Source of the DNA: Forficula auricularia
Lineage: Eukaryota > Arthropoda > Insecta > Dermaptera > Forficulidae
Direction of reading: 5' to 3'
Length of the DNA stretch: 64,000 bases
Assembly (NCBI GenBank): GCA_024734495.1
Contig: JALMQS010000089.1
Location: 7,204,420 to 7,268,419, forward strand
The notes under the pieces were generated by a model, which was not told the DNA's origin, did no database searches, and saw only the letters and a program-made list of their open reading frames with translations. Made by a program: the position numbers and the translations under genes. Shown in pieces: positions 44,455-55,819 of the stretch (position 1 is its first letter; each line of letters starts with the position of its first letter).

Positions 44455-44900
44455 GTCTTGAAGGTTTAAGGTAGTGTAGAATTATCAAGGGAAGAAATTA
44501 GGAAGGAAATGACAGTTTCTAGAAATTATGGGGATCAACGAATTAACGAAGTTGGTTTGATATGTTCGAGAGGTATGGGCATAGTTAGGGGGGAGGGCAA
44601 GGGAGGCAGTGCCCCCACCTAAAAAAACTTATTGCCCTCCTAGAGTAATCGAAACTCCATTATTACGTGGCATCACTTTTGTATTTCTCATTCAAATATT
44701 TCGTTACTTCCAAAATTTGTCAATTCTACTAAAAAGTTAGTTGATCTCAAATCGGATTAACGAAATTGAAACCTTGTGATGGCTAATCAGCTGACCGACT
44801 GCCCCACATAGGAAAACTTCCTAACTACGCCAATCTCGAGAGGGATGTTGAATATTGGAGCTTCGCACTCGAAGTTACGGAATAAGATATACGACTATTT
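44455..44900 (-). mobile_element. 5'-truncated LINE tail, split by a hAT insertion
   Basis: Minus-strand pieces 44455-44573 and 44836-44900 resemble the 3' region of the 20-23 kb LINE (ttcgttaattcgttgatccc, ctagaaactgtcatttcc, accttcaagactc). The hAT element at 44574 separates them. Confidence 0.55.
44574..44835. mobile_element. 262-bp hAT MITE with perfect 8-bp target duplication
   Basis: Flanked by TCGAGAGG on both sides (44566-44573 and 44836-44843). Inverted ends TATGGGCATAGTTAGG and GATTGGCGTAGTTAGG. Internal repeats around gtgcccccacc and actgccccac. Confidence 0.88.
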
Positions 44901-45639
44901 TTGAAAAGTTCAAGAATGTAGACGAGAGTTTAGCAAATGCAGACATAATAAAGTAATTACATTAAGTTGTTTTTATATTTATTTCTATTTCTTTGGATAC
45001 TCATGATAGGATGATCAAGAAAATAAATAATATTTAATTAGTTGGTTTAGATTACTTAAGATAATGAGTTTCTGAAGGTCATTCGGTGATTCAGTGTTAT
45101 TCTCTTCAAACTCCGTTTGATTTGAATTAATCTTCCATTTAATATAGAACAGAGTTAACAATAATTTCTAATTAGAAAAATGTTCTTCAGTTTCTGGTAT
45201 AATCGTATATTTAACTAAAAGACAATTATTAACATATAATAGGTGGATATAATGAACCGGATTAAGATAGCTTCAACTATGTTTTGGAGTCCGCCCACTC
45301 GATTTCGCTTTGTACTCAGCAGCGTTTATATTATTATTAGTAAGAATTGTTAGGTAATATTTTGGAAATGACGGGTTAGTATGCATAGGTATGGGCATGG
45401 GTTATTTATGAGCGAATGAATCTTCTTCTTTGTGAATATGAATTTAATTAAATATATAATAATGTCAATTAAAGATGATTCAAAGCTATTGTGTTGTGAA
45501 GTTTACCAGCAGTCATGGTAATACGCCCAGTACCTATAATTTAAATGTAATTTGATTTTTTTTTTTACTTTATCAAGGCAAAGCAGATAAAGTATTTTAT
45601 ATATAAAATTGATTAAAGAAATTGTTCGTTACACTAAGC

Positions 45640-45870
45640 AGTAACCTCTACTGTTCAGAATAGAGCCCAACATCGTGAAAAGGAAGAAAATTCAGGGGTT
45701 GAGTCGAAGTCGACGGTACCTGAGGATGTGTGTCTTGAAAGATTTAAGCTTTTAAGTGAAAGACGGATACGCAAAAAGAATTTCACCCCCTACGTGTCAT
45801 AGGGTCAAACAAGTCAAGTTGGCCAATGCGTTTGTTTAGTGTGTATCTAATTTGAACGAGAAAGGGTCTT
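45640..45870 (-). mobile_element. 5'-truncated LINE tail
   Basis: The minus strand has aaacgcattggccaacttga, ctttcaagacacacatcctc and gtaccgtcgacttcgactca in the same order as the LINE at 22770-22920. Confidence 0.6.
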
Positions 45871-45959
45871 ATATGTTTGAAAAGTGCATATTGACTAAAT
45901 GAGGCTTTTAAGGGAATTATTGATTTTTATCTCGTCAGAACAAACTTCAAAGCCGAAGT

Positions 45960-46820
45960 TAGCCCCAAACATTTCTAAAGCTATACAGTGTTTTTCGTTT
46001 TGGCGGAATAACTTTGGTCCCTTATAGTATGAAGTGATTCCTGAGTGTTATTTATTTAATCAAAATACTATTCCTCGATGGAATGGAATGAGAAAGGAAA
46101 AAAGAAATAAACTGGTGCATTAAGAAAATGCCTTTTACCATATAAAGGACTAAAATTCTTACCGAGTTCATTATACTATATGTGTATGCACATAAAATAA
46201 AATGTTTAATCTTCCGAAAAGCAATTTCAAATTTAATAATGCGATAATTAAAATCTGGAATAGTTGTAACATAACCAGATGAAATTAAACCGTGATAATC
46301 TCCCTAGCGTACATAGGGCGTGTCGCTGACGCATTTCCTCCAAGATCGATGCTAACAGGTGGCTAGGACCATCCATTTAAGGACCATTCATTCGTTCTTT
46401 CATTAGGATCCAAACTTAATTATATTAAAGAACTGAGCCAAGCTATTTTTCATTCTTTTTTGCCCAGACGCTTTATTTTAAAGAAATGAAATCGAATTTG
46501 AAAAATTGATTTTACAATCGATAGATTTCAAGTAACTTTATTATATATAAGATATAATTTTAACTTAATTCTTCATTTAAAAAATAAATTGGAGGAAAAA
46601 TTGAAAACTGTTTTAAGACTGGGTAACTAATTACTCAGTAAATTTTCAAGATGTTGAAGGATGAGGTTATATTATAGATATGGGCTAACTTTATCAAGTT
46701 AAATAGAAATATGAATTTACATTTTTTTAAAAATGTCCAGTCTTTTTATTTAAAAGAGCGCCTTGTTTTTGTCGCGATATCTTCAAATGACTAAGTATTT
46801 CTTCTAGGATAAGGTAACCA
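45960..46820. other. No gene seen
   Basis: AT-rich, nothing recognised apart from short A/T runs. Confidence 0.45.
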
Positions 46821-46832
46821 GACGTTCCACTT

Positions 46833-47183
46833 TTGGCGTTAACAATTTGTCAGGCGTCCAGCGGCGATTTCGGAAAGTCCCGATTTTCTGAAAGAATGCG
46901 AATTGGTAAAGAAAAGGTTAAATTTTCGGCATCAGCAGCAATTACAACAGAAAACAAGTGGTTTGTAAAACTTCATCATTTTGATAATAACCATGTTCCA
47001 TACAATAATGCATAAAAAATTGTGGAATACGCGCTGTCTTTACCAGGAACTAATAACGCTGCTACAGAACGCGCTTTTTCTACCGTAAATAAAGTGTGGA
47101 CATCTGATAAATCACAATTAAGTGTTGAGACTTTGAAAGCCATATTATGTGTGAAATATAATTTAAAAATCTTGACGTTTTAA
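46833..47183 (+). pseudogene. hAT transposase C-terminus (dimerisation domain)
   Basis: One frame with a single stop at 47013. The second part reads KIVEYALSLPGTNNAATERA, FSTVNKVWTSDKSQLSVETL, KAILCVKYNLKIL, the typical hAT C-terminal dimerisation region with the NAATERAFS signature. The first part (46833-47012) is in frame but not recognised. The rest of the transposase and its ends are missing. Confidence 0.8.
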
Positions 47184-47285
47184 ACGATAGCAATCTGCTA
47201 AACAAAACTCTCTCAAATGAGAAATATGCGAAAGAATAAAGGGTTTTTAAAGTTTATAATACTATACTTATTATACATAGGTATA

Positions 47286-49257
47286 TCTATATATATAAAA
47301 TCCTTTGTGTGTATGTACGCGATCGACCCACGCCTAAACCACTGAACGTATCGAAACCATATTCACACCATATGTTTGCTTAGTGCTGGGGATGGTTTAT
47401 CTAAATTTTGAGCCAAATCGGTTTGATTTTATTTTTTATTTTTATATTTAATTGATTGACAGATAAGATCTATAGAAATAGAGCCTCTAAAAGGGCCAAG
47501 CAAACAATACATTATCCCTACCCTGAAAGGTCAGGTCTTAAACAATGAAACCCCTCTTAACAAAGAAAGGGGTATACAGGTAGTCAGGTCAAAATTTCAG
47601 AAACTTTTTTTTAAGATAATAAAATCTATTTTGAATACAGACATAATTTGTAAATTTAATTTTATATATATATAATCCTTAGTATGTATGTGCGTGATCG
47701 ACCCATGCCTAAACCACTGAACGTATCGAAACCATATTCACACCATATGTTTGTTTAGTGCTCCAGATGGTTTATCTAAATTTTGGGCCAAATCGGTTTG
47801 ATTTGATTTCACACGATTTTACATAATTAAATTAATTATTCTCAGGTAGAATGCCAATTGGGGTTTTAAAAAAGGTTTATCTTTTCTTTTGTACCCAGGC
47901 AGACAATGGGTGTGGGTTAATTCATTGTTCTCAAAGGCCTTGAAGAAGTATTATGATTATATTATAGATATATTTTGTTTTCCCTAAACTTTAGAATTAA
48001 ACTGTTTCACAGAAATACACCATTCTCTCTTAAGTAAAAAGAAAAATTTATATTATTAAATGTGATTATTTTATTGTTATTAGTTGGCTAACCTGAGCCT
48101 GTCGGAAAGAAACATTCCAAATCTTAATCAATGTTTCTTATTATAAATACATTTCCCAGTATCTCAGGTGCATTACATACAACGAATCATGGTGCATGCC
48201 TAGCATTACGATTGTTAGAAGAAGATTCGCATTGGGATACAACTCTTGCTCCATGCTGCTCTCGGTTCATCGCCACATCAAATACGATGTTTGTTTGCCA
48301 TTTTATTGACAACGTGTTTTCCAACTAACCCGCCTAAATTATGGGGAAAATATAAGGCTTCAATGAGTGAAGATGTATTACATGCTCTACGTAGAATTCG
48401 AGGAGATCCAGATATAAATTTCTCGCCAGAAATATATAATGAATCTTTGATTAAGTTGGAAGATTTATGCATGATCATTTCGAATCAACCACTAATTAAA
48501 TTAGGGATGCCATCAGTTAATCGGCCAGTAAGTGATTTATTTAATCGCGATATGCAACGTGAACAATCGTACAATGTTGATGGTTTAAATGCATATGTTC
48601 AAGCAAATGAACCAAAATTGTTACCAGAACAAAAATTAGTGCATGCAGTCGCTGCTCAAGAAGATGGTTTCTTTTTTTGGATGCACTAGGTGGAACAGGG
48701 AAACATTTTAATTTCGCTCATATTGGCACAAATGACATCATCTGGAATTGCTGCCACTTTATTAGACGGAGGAAAAACAGCACATTCAACACTAAAATTA
48801 TTATTGAACATTCAAACAAATGAAAATGCTGTATGTAACATTAAAAGAATTTTGGAACTGTACATAAATCAAAATTCATTCATGTATAAGAAAATATTAG
48901 AAAAGTAAATCTATGCTTCGTCGTTGAATTATTTAACCTATAATCTTCAAACTAACGTAAGAGAGAAAAAAGAGAGAATGAAATGAAAAGAGAGAGAGGA
49001 ATACTAGAAGTTTCACTTCCGTCGTGCGTAAGCTTGACACACTCAGAATTTTTATTTTGCTTTCGCAATGTGTTAGATTATTTCTTGAAGCTGATTTTTA
49101 ATTAATAAAATACGAGTATATTTAATTAAAATACAGTTGAACAAAATTATATTGCAAACAAACTTTTGGCCGTCTCGAGACGCTGCCCGCCAGAATGCCC
49201 CGCCCGGAGGGCCAAGGTGCAGATGGCGTGCCGGAGGCACGCCTGACGTCAGCTTGT
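47286..49257 (+). mobile_element. Helitron F with decayed helicase
   Basis: Starts TCTATATATATAAAATCC after A. The 3' end has perfect hairpin GGCGTGCC-GGA-GGCACGCC (49225-49243), then TGACGTCAGCTTG. The 5' ~150 bp is present twice (47290 and about 47666; shared gatcgacccacgcctaaacc), which suggests a nested or partly duplicated start. Its hairpin nearly matches element E at 29164. Confidence 0.8.
48131..48908 (+). pseudogene. Helitron helicase N-terminal part, frameshifted
   Basis: Frames in order: GALHTTNHGACLALRLLEED SHWDTTLA; then SSPHQIRCLFAILLTTCFPT, NPPKLWGKYKASMSEDVLHA; PVSDLFNRDMQREQS; NEPKLLPEQKLVHAVAAQED; a shift at a T-run near 48670; Walker A as DALGGTGKH; another shift; SLILAQMTSSGIAATLLDGG and KTAHSTLKLLLNIQTNEN. 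These are Helitron RepHel helicase motifs I-II. At least three frameshifts; the downstream helicase motifs are not seen. Confidence 0.88.
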
Positions 49258-49259
49258 AG

Positions 49260-50820
49260 TATATATATTTAGATATTTTTTTTTATTTATTATATTTGTA
49301 TATTTTACTTAGGTTTTAATTTTAAAAAATAAATTAAAATATAATGTTTACGTTCTATGATAATAAATTTTTGTTGCTCTAGACCAAATTTTTTTAAACA
49401 AGACCCCCCTCCCCCACCAGTATGGTGTCCCGATTCACCAATGCTAAAATCTTATTTTAGGAGTATATTTTTAAATTTCTTAGAGAATTGTGTAACATTC
49501 TCGGAATCTACAGAAATATTTTCGAAGTACTTTTCAAGTTGTCATATGCAGTATTGTTTTTTCCATCTGTTAAACTACCACGAATTTGCAGTAAAATCAT
49601 CTTCGCTTTCCCTTAACTCATACCAAGAAAAACACTCTTTGCGACAGAAATGGGAAACCTTTCCTTTGATAAATATAGATATTTATATTTTAATATAATT
49701 CTTTAGTTAAAAAACACATCCGTGGTGAATTTCATGATGATAGGATGAGAAGTGTGTCTGATAATATGTGATGGCGCATTTAGTAAAAAGTTCCAACGAA
49801 ACATATGGTGTTTAGACAAAATTTGACATCAATGAGAAAATATAAACCACACATGTCACAGCATCCTAATCTGTCCCACGGTTAGTGCGAGTATTTTAGA
49901 CAGTACTCAATTAATCTTTCTAATACAGTTGTAAAACATTAAGTTCATGTCACATGATTCAACGATGCAAATTTTTTTGGTAAAAGCTTAGAGTGTCCGG
50001 CTTAGTTTGATTTTCACTAATTTGATAACGAAAAGTAAAGAAAATTGTACCAGATTTAAAATTACATCAAAACACTAGGAGTATGCAGACCATAATTATA
50101 AATAAAAAACCTAATTTAAATGAGTATTAGGATAATTTTTTTATAGTGAATAATAAAGCGAATTTAATTTTGAAATTCATTGAATTAAGAATTAGAATAA
50201 TGAAATATTTTATGAGATTAGAGTTAAAGGTTAATCAATTAAACTAAGCTAATAAAGATTATATAGGTGACTGAATTTGATGACGAAACATTAATTAATT
50301 GTAAATACTTAAAAAAAATATTTTAAGAACTAAAAAACAACGAAACAAAGTATGGAAATTGATCAAAATATTTATTATTAACCAATAAGAAAAGGTACAT
50401 TGGTGGAATCTGTTTCAGTAGTTTTTATGAATTTAATTTAGAAATCCTTGTAGCGTAAATGGTATTTTTTAATTCAGTTCAGATCTGTCGGTGTCCTTCA
50501 ACTAATTTTTCTCACTGACCAACCAAGTTTCTTAGATTGCTTCAGGTAATTTTCCAGAAACTTTATCTTAGTTTAAGCGCAAGGAGATAGTATTTATCAT
50601 GTGGGGTAACCAAATGATGTCATTTCATGATTATATTCTCAATCTAACGCTATTTCTAGAAAGAAAGAATTCTATTAACCTTAATTGCGAAGTATTCTTT
50701 GCGAAAGTCACTTATTTTTTATTTATTAATTTGAAACACAGTAGATCTTAATATATTTTATGAGATACTTAGTGATTACTGATTACTGATTAGTAAGTTA
50801 ATATATTTGATAAGATACAG
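49260..50820. other. No gene seen
   Basis: AT-rich. The 113-residue frame at 49357-49698 has no recognisable domain and low-complexity composition. No repeat structure identified. Confidence 0.45.
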
Positions 50821-50832
50821 GATTGTCTAGTC

Positions 50833-51113
50833 CAAGGGTCTTAAAAACTTTTTCACGATCGGTGCACCAAATTTTCAGTAAAAGTGCACATCTCTCAAAA
50901 CGTAGAAAATAACAACTTCAGTATATTTACAATTTACATAATACCTGTAATACTGTTTAACTATCTAATCATTAGATTAGATTCTAATGATTTTTTTATT
51001 ATATAGCTTTTTTATTTATTTATTTTGAAGATGTAACATTTTTTTTAGTAAAGTAACCACATCGTCGCGGTGCACTTGAAAGTTCTCAAGGGTGCATAGT
51101 TTGAAGATCCCTG
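50833..51113. mobile_element. 281-bp hAT MITE
   Basis: Flanking 8-mers GTCTAGTC and GTCTAGCC differ at one base. Inverted ends CAAGGGTCTTAAAAACTTTT and CAGGGATCTTCAAACTATGC, with paired ggtgcacc-like sub-terminal sequence. No coding region. Confidence 0.85.
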
Positions 51114-51599
51114 GTCTAGCCTAACATTCGTCTTCATTAATATTATTTTTAATTGCAATTAAATTCAAAACTGTGTGCTCAGCGATGGCTGGAGCGGGTC
51201 AAAACGATGGCAAAAAAGTAAATTAAATTTTTTTAATTTAAATATGGCTCCAAATAAAAATCGACCCTTTTACATGAATTTAAAATTAAAAATAATATTA
51301 ATATATCGATTTTAACTAAAGCAAAAAATTACCGAGCAACGCTCGGTCCGCCAGGTAATGAATATAAAAGCAAAAACACTCCTTTGGAAAAAGATCCTGC
51401 AGGTCAACAAATCCTATAGGTTTTTTAATAACAGAAATTTCTTCTTTGACCAATCTCTGTTTTAACCAGAGAAATCTCATCTTCTTCTTCTTCGAGTGCC
51501 ATATCCGAAACGGGTGTCAGCGCCTCTCCAAATATACCTGTGCTGAGTGTGTTTAGTTGTTTTACACAGATATACGGGACCTACTTTTTAACGCCGGTT

Positions 51600-51770
51600 C
51601 CGAACGGCTAATTTGAAGAGGTGACTAGACAATGATACTCTTGGTAGGTTGCCATTACTTTCCAAGAGGAGGCGACTGCAAATATCTATCTGCCGAGACT
51701 CAGTCTCGAACCAGCGATCTTCGAGTCAGCAACACTCTATCCACTGACCCTCAGAAATCTCATCAACGTA
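51600..51770 (-). mobile_element. tRNA-derived SINE
   Basis: The minus strand shows A-box-like AGTGGATAGAGTG and B box GGTTCGAGACTG in tRNA-like spacing, then a body gatagatatttgcagtcgcc. The acceptor stem cannot be folded, so it is not a functional tRNA. Confidence 0.65.
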
Positions 51771-52164
51771 ACAAAATTTTGCGTGAAATTCACGATAAAT
51801 TTTTAATTATTCATTTAAATTATACCATGGATAGGCCAACCTGATTTATTCTCTCAGATGATATTTGTATATTTTTTTAAATTCTTATGTCATTCTCCGA
51901 TCGACTAATTGGCCAATAAACAGGCCAGATTTTTCACCCTGTTTTACAAAAAAGCTAACTAGTGTTTAATCGGATCGTAAATTCATTTGTGTTACTAATT
52001 AGCTCACAATCTTAATGAAATACGGAACACATGAAAGCCTTTTTATAAAAATCTCTACCTCCTATGATCCCAATGAAATTCAAAAACTATGGAGTATAGA
52101 ATTGCTAATCAAAAGAAATACATTACTTTATGATATTACAGACAACGTTTTGACTATACATGAT

Positions 52165-52330
52165 TAAGTTATTGATTAATAAAGTAAAGGAGTGTAGTTT
52201 CACAGTGAATGAAATAAAACTCAAAGAGGTTTATTTCATTCACTGTGAAACTACACTCCTTTACTTTATTAATTAATATCATGTTTCACCTAAAACCTAT
52301 ACCACTTTCCCTAAGTAAAATTAATTTATT
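52165..52330. repeat. Foldback copy of the 36.9-kb element end
   Basis: taaagtaaaggagtgtagtt followed after ~50 bp by its inverse, then tcatgtttcacctaaaacct, all shared with 36815-36910 and 37575-37690. Confidence 0.75.
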
Positions 52331-52334
52331 GATT

Positions 52335-53335
52335 TATTTATGTAAAAATTTCATATCAATAAAGTAAACTAAAAGTTACAAAATTAAATTAACTTTTTTC
52401 ATCTCTGAGATACAAGCTCTCAAAGAGTCAGGCCATCGCAATACTTCCCCATTATATTCTATAGAATATAAATGTGAGGTTTTTAATAAATTTAAAAGAT
52501 TTACAAATATTTGTGAGTAGGTATAGGTTAAAAAGTTTCATATCTACGATTTAGTGGTCAGATTGGTATTTTTTCTTTCAGATAACTTGACCCTTGATTT
52601 AAATATGCTATTAATTAAAAAGTTTCTACACTTGAAGTTTTTATCTACTTTCACCATATTTAGTAGTGTATTTTTCAAGCAAAATTCAATTTAAATTATT
52701 AATTTATTAGAGAAGGTTTTTATTGAGAAATATTATATTGGTAATCTCTCTGTAAACAAGTGTTAAGAAGAGATAAATCAGATAATTATAAAGAGCAATG
52801 TGTAAGTAGTTCCTCAATTTTTTCTTTTTTATACGAATTATCGGGTCATTCACCAAAGCTTTCTTTTTACTTAAATTCACCATTGAAAACATTCTTTGCT
52901 GATTACAACTGACCCAATCCAATACTTGTCAATGAAAACGATTAATGAGACTAGAAAGAGGAAACTGATACTTGCAATCTTGAATGAGATTGCAAAGAAT
53001 ATGACTCATTACCTTAGGATAATTCCAGAAGACCATAAGTTGCTTAACGAGATTTAATTATAGTAAAATTAAATTAATTAAAGCATAAAAATACAAAATA
53101 AAAATTTATATTTACAAATCACTGGATATATCATTAATTATTTTATTTTTTTGCCTCGGATACAAAAGTTCATTTAGCTAGACTTTATGTAGTATGAAAC
53201 TTTTAATAAGTGAAAGTAGCAGGTATATGATTTATGGCAGGTCAAATTTTCGTAGCAAGCAAGGCTCCTGCATCAACATCGCAAAGATTAAGGCAGGCTC
53301 ACGATAAACGACTGGACCAATCCCCCATATAACAT
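52335..53335. other. No gene seen
   Basis: AT-rich sequence, no coding or repeat structure recognised. Confidence 0.45.
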
Positions 53336-53339
53336 TATA

Positions 53340-53740
53340 TATGTTGAAGTATAAACCCGTTTTTAGTAAGAACTAGTTAAAACGCGATTCGCGGAATACC
53401 TTTGTGGCAACTAGAATTTACTGATGTTGGTTGAGTTTGGTTCAAAGGTCTAGAATCTTCATTTTTGACATTCCGCCTCATTTTGGGTGTTTATTTTCAA
53501 ACAATTTTAAACGAAAATGTCAAAAATTACATCCTCTACAACTTTGCTTCTAATTTCTAATCTTCTAATTTATTAATTGTTGGAAATTAACACCCAAAAT
53601 GAGGCGGAAGTTCAAAAATGAAGATTCTAGACCTTTGAGCCAAACTCAACCAACATCAGTAAATTCTAGTTGCAACAAAGTTATTCAGTGAAACGCATTT
53701 TAACTAGTTCTTAGTAAAAAACGGGTTTTTACTGCAACAT
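53340..53740. mobile_element. Palindromic element built from the ~120-bp module
   Basis: Arms of ~170 bp from aacccgttttt to caacattt-like centre: ctagaatttactgatgttgg and ggttcaaaggtctagaatct are mirrored by agattctagacctttgagcc and ccaacatcagtaaattctag. The inner part is a diverged form of the module in R1 and Helitrons A and B, including acatcctctacaactttgct. Confidence 0.75.
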
Positions 53741-53889
53741 ATATAGAAACATCGAAAAGGCAAATTATATTGAGAGTTGTTTCAAGGCTCCATATAAAAC
53801 CAGGTAAATTCCTAAAAGAGAAACTCCATATAGAAAGATTATTGATTGAAGCTTTGGTGGTTGAACAGTTTATTATAACTCTTTGAAAC

Positions 53890-54137
53890 AAACCACATTA
53901 TCTACTGTTTAATATATTTATTTATTAAAACTAACAAATACTATACATTAACACAAATACACTATGTTTCGATCACTACATTTGTGATCATTTTTTATCC
54001 TCAGTTACCTCAGCAGTGGTGACTCAAACTTGAAAACGATCACAGATATAGTGATCGAGACGTGTGTTTGTGTATATTTGTTAGTGTTTTCATAAATAAA
54101 TATATTAAACAGTAGCTAATGTGGTTTATTTCAAAAG
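53890..54137. mobile_element. Inverted-repeat element with hammerhead-like remnants
   Basis: Arms accacattatctactgttta and its inverse taaacagtagctaatgtggt, ~110 bp each, with GATCAC...GTGATC hairpins in each arm. About 250 bp. Confidence 0.7.
53958..54010 (-). ncRNA. Hammerhead-like motif (degenerate)
   Basis: Minus strand: core CUGAGGA, a long U/A insert, helix II GAUCAC/GUGAUC, GAAACAUAGUG. The cleavage triplet would be GUG, which is not permitted, so inactivity is expected. The opposite arm at 54035-54065 keeps helix II and GAGAC only. Confidence 0.35.
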
Positions 54138-55105
54138 TTCCATATATATGTATATATATTCGATATATTTTCTTTAAAATATATGGCTTATCATTGAATA
54201 TCCGTGTGAAATATTTGCAGCAGATTGAAGATGAAACCAGTCTCAAATAAATGATTATATGGATATAATAAGTCGTGATTTATGTATATCTACAGATAAC
54301 TCGGTACAAATACGAAAAGGTTTCGTTTTAACGCGTCAACTTGATATTCTCAGATTTTTATTTTTTCATTCATATCTTTGAAATTAAATATTATTATCTT
54401 TGAAAATAAAAATTTGTTTTGCTCTCATTTTTATAAGCGACCATGTGTGCTTTAGTTTTTAATAAATAATTGCTAGTGCTAAATGATCAGTCTAGTAAAA
54501 CGCGATTTATAAAACGCGTTATTTCTATGGAACCTATTTTCGTTATATGAGGTTTACCTTGTACTAAAAACCAGTCTTTGAGTTATTCCTTTTTAATTAC
54601 AAGTTAAATTATTAATTTTTCAGTTCTTAGATTAGATCAGCTTCGAATTAAATTTAGAGGAAACAAATAAGAGTTTTTAATATTAATTAGTTTATTTCAT
54701 TTTTCGTATTTTTCTTTTATTTCCGTTTGAGAAATAGCTTGACTTGCCTCATCGAAAGAGCAACTCGCCTCTTTAATGTTTTCTCGACAAAAATTTGAAA
54801 AAATTTCTGAAACAATGTCATTTAAGAAAGACATGATTCATTTGATAATTATTTTGAATTAAAATTGTATTTTTAGTGAATTGAGGAATTTATCCAATAA
54901 AGAATATAAATTGAATAGGATATTTAGCATATTCATAAGATTTACTTTATAGTCATTGAAGTTTAATTATACATCGCTATTCCATATTCAAATGACAATT
55001 AGAAAAATAGGAATCTATTTTATGTATATTTATAAATACGAATTTAATCCGTAGTAGGTTCTTTTTAAATCAATTATAAATTGTATTTTAACATACCAAT
55101 AGATA

Positions 55106-55285
55106 AAAGAAATGGGGGCCATTGTCTAAAAACCAGGCTAACCCAGGTTCAAGCCCGGCTCATTGCAAATATTTGACCGACTATAATCTGATCCGTACAC
55201 CAATTTACAGACTACCACACAACACAAACACATTCATAAGTGTGTCGACTGGCTAAAAAAATGTGCAATTAGTTCCCGAGGTAAA
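55106..55285 (+). mobile_element. tRNA-derived SINE with LINE-like tail
   Basis: B box GGTTCAAGCCC near 55147; body cattgcaaatatttgaccga and ctataatctgatcc shared with the SINE at 58090; 3' tail gactggctaaaaaaatgtgc and ttagttcccgagg shared with the LINE end at 13618-13660. Confidence 0.7.
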
Positions 55286-55353
55286 TAATATATATATATA
55301 TATACCAATACAAATCTTTTATCAAAAACTATCTTCAAACATTTATTAGAATC

Positions 55354-55392
55354 CCTAATGTTTAGGGATAATTTCTCCTTTGTCAATGGAAT
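55354..55392 (-). ncRNA. Hammerhead-like motif, left arm
   Basis: Minus strand: core UUGACAA at 55386-55380, helix II GGAGAA..., then UAAAC in place of GAAAC. U at position 3 and A at position 8. Confidence 0.35.
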
Positions 55393-55740
55393 TTAATTAA
55401 AATTAAAAAAAGAAGAAAAGAAAAAAGTTGCTTTTTAGGCAATTAAGGTAGTTGTTTCGAGACAATATTGCAAAAAGTTCATGCTAGAGTATATAGAAGA
55501 GACAATAAGGATTCATAATTCATAAGCCCAAAATTCTTTGCTGTTTATGGAACTATATTGTTCATAAATTTCGTTTTGCCACCAATCGATGCAGAAGTAT
55601 TTAAATAATAATCTCTCTAAATTTCAAAAAAATCTTAAGAAAACCCATTGGTGAAACAACTACTTTAATATAATAATAATGTTGCTTTATATTAATTACA
55701 TAAAGCAAATTTTTTTTTACTTTTTTGAGTTTTAAATAAA

Positions 55741-55786
55741 TTTCATTGACAAAAGGAGAAGAAATTTTCCCGAAACGTTTGAAGAT
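55741..55786 (+). ncRNA. Hammerhead-like motif, right arm
   Basis: Helix I strand UUUCA, core UUGACAA at 55746-55752, helix II GGAGAA/UUUUCC, GAAAC, GUU, then UGAAG, which pairs with UUUCA at all five positions (one G-U). Best preserved member of the subgroup. Confidence 0.45.
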
Positions 55787-55819
55787 TGATTTTTATAAAA
55801 GATTTGTATTATTTATATT

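Larger units (their letters stand above)
55303..55815. mobile_element. Inverted-repeat element with a hammerhead-like motif in each arm (U3-A8 subgroup)
   Basis: Ends atacaaatcttttatcaaaa and, inverted, atacaaatcttttataaaaa; arms ~130 bp with paired caactac-like and cctaaaaagc-like inner segments. About 510 bp, noncoding. Confidence 0.7.

Noticed and set aside
49357..49698. 113-codon frame as a gene
   Set aside because: AT-biased composition, no recognisable domain, no splice or promoter context.
51600..51770. A functional tRNA on the minus strand
   Set aside because: B box is good but the cloverleaf does not fold and the downstream body is SINE-like.
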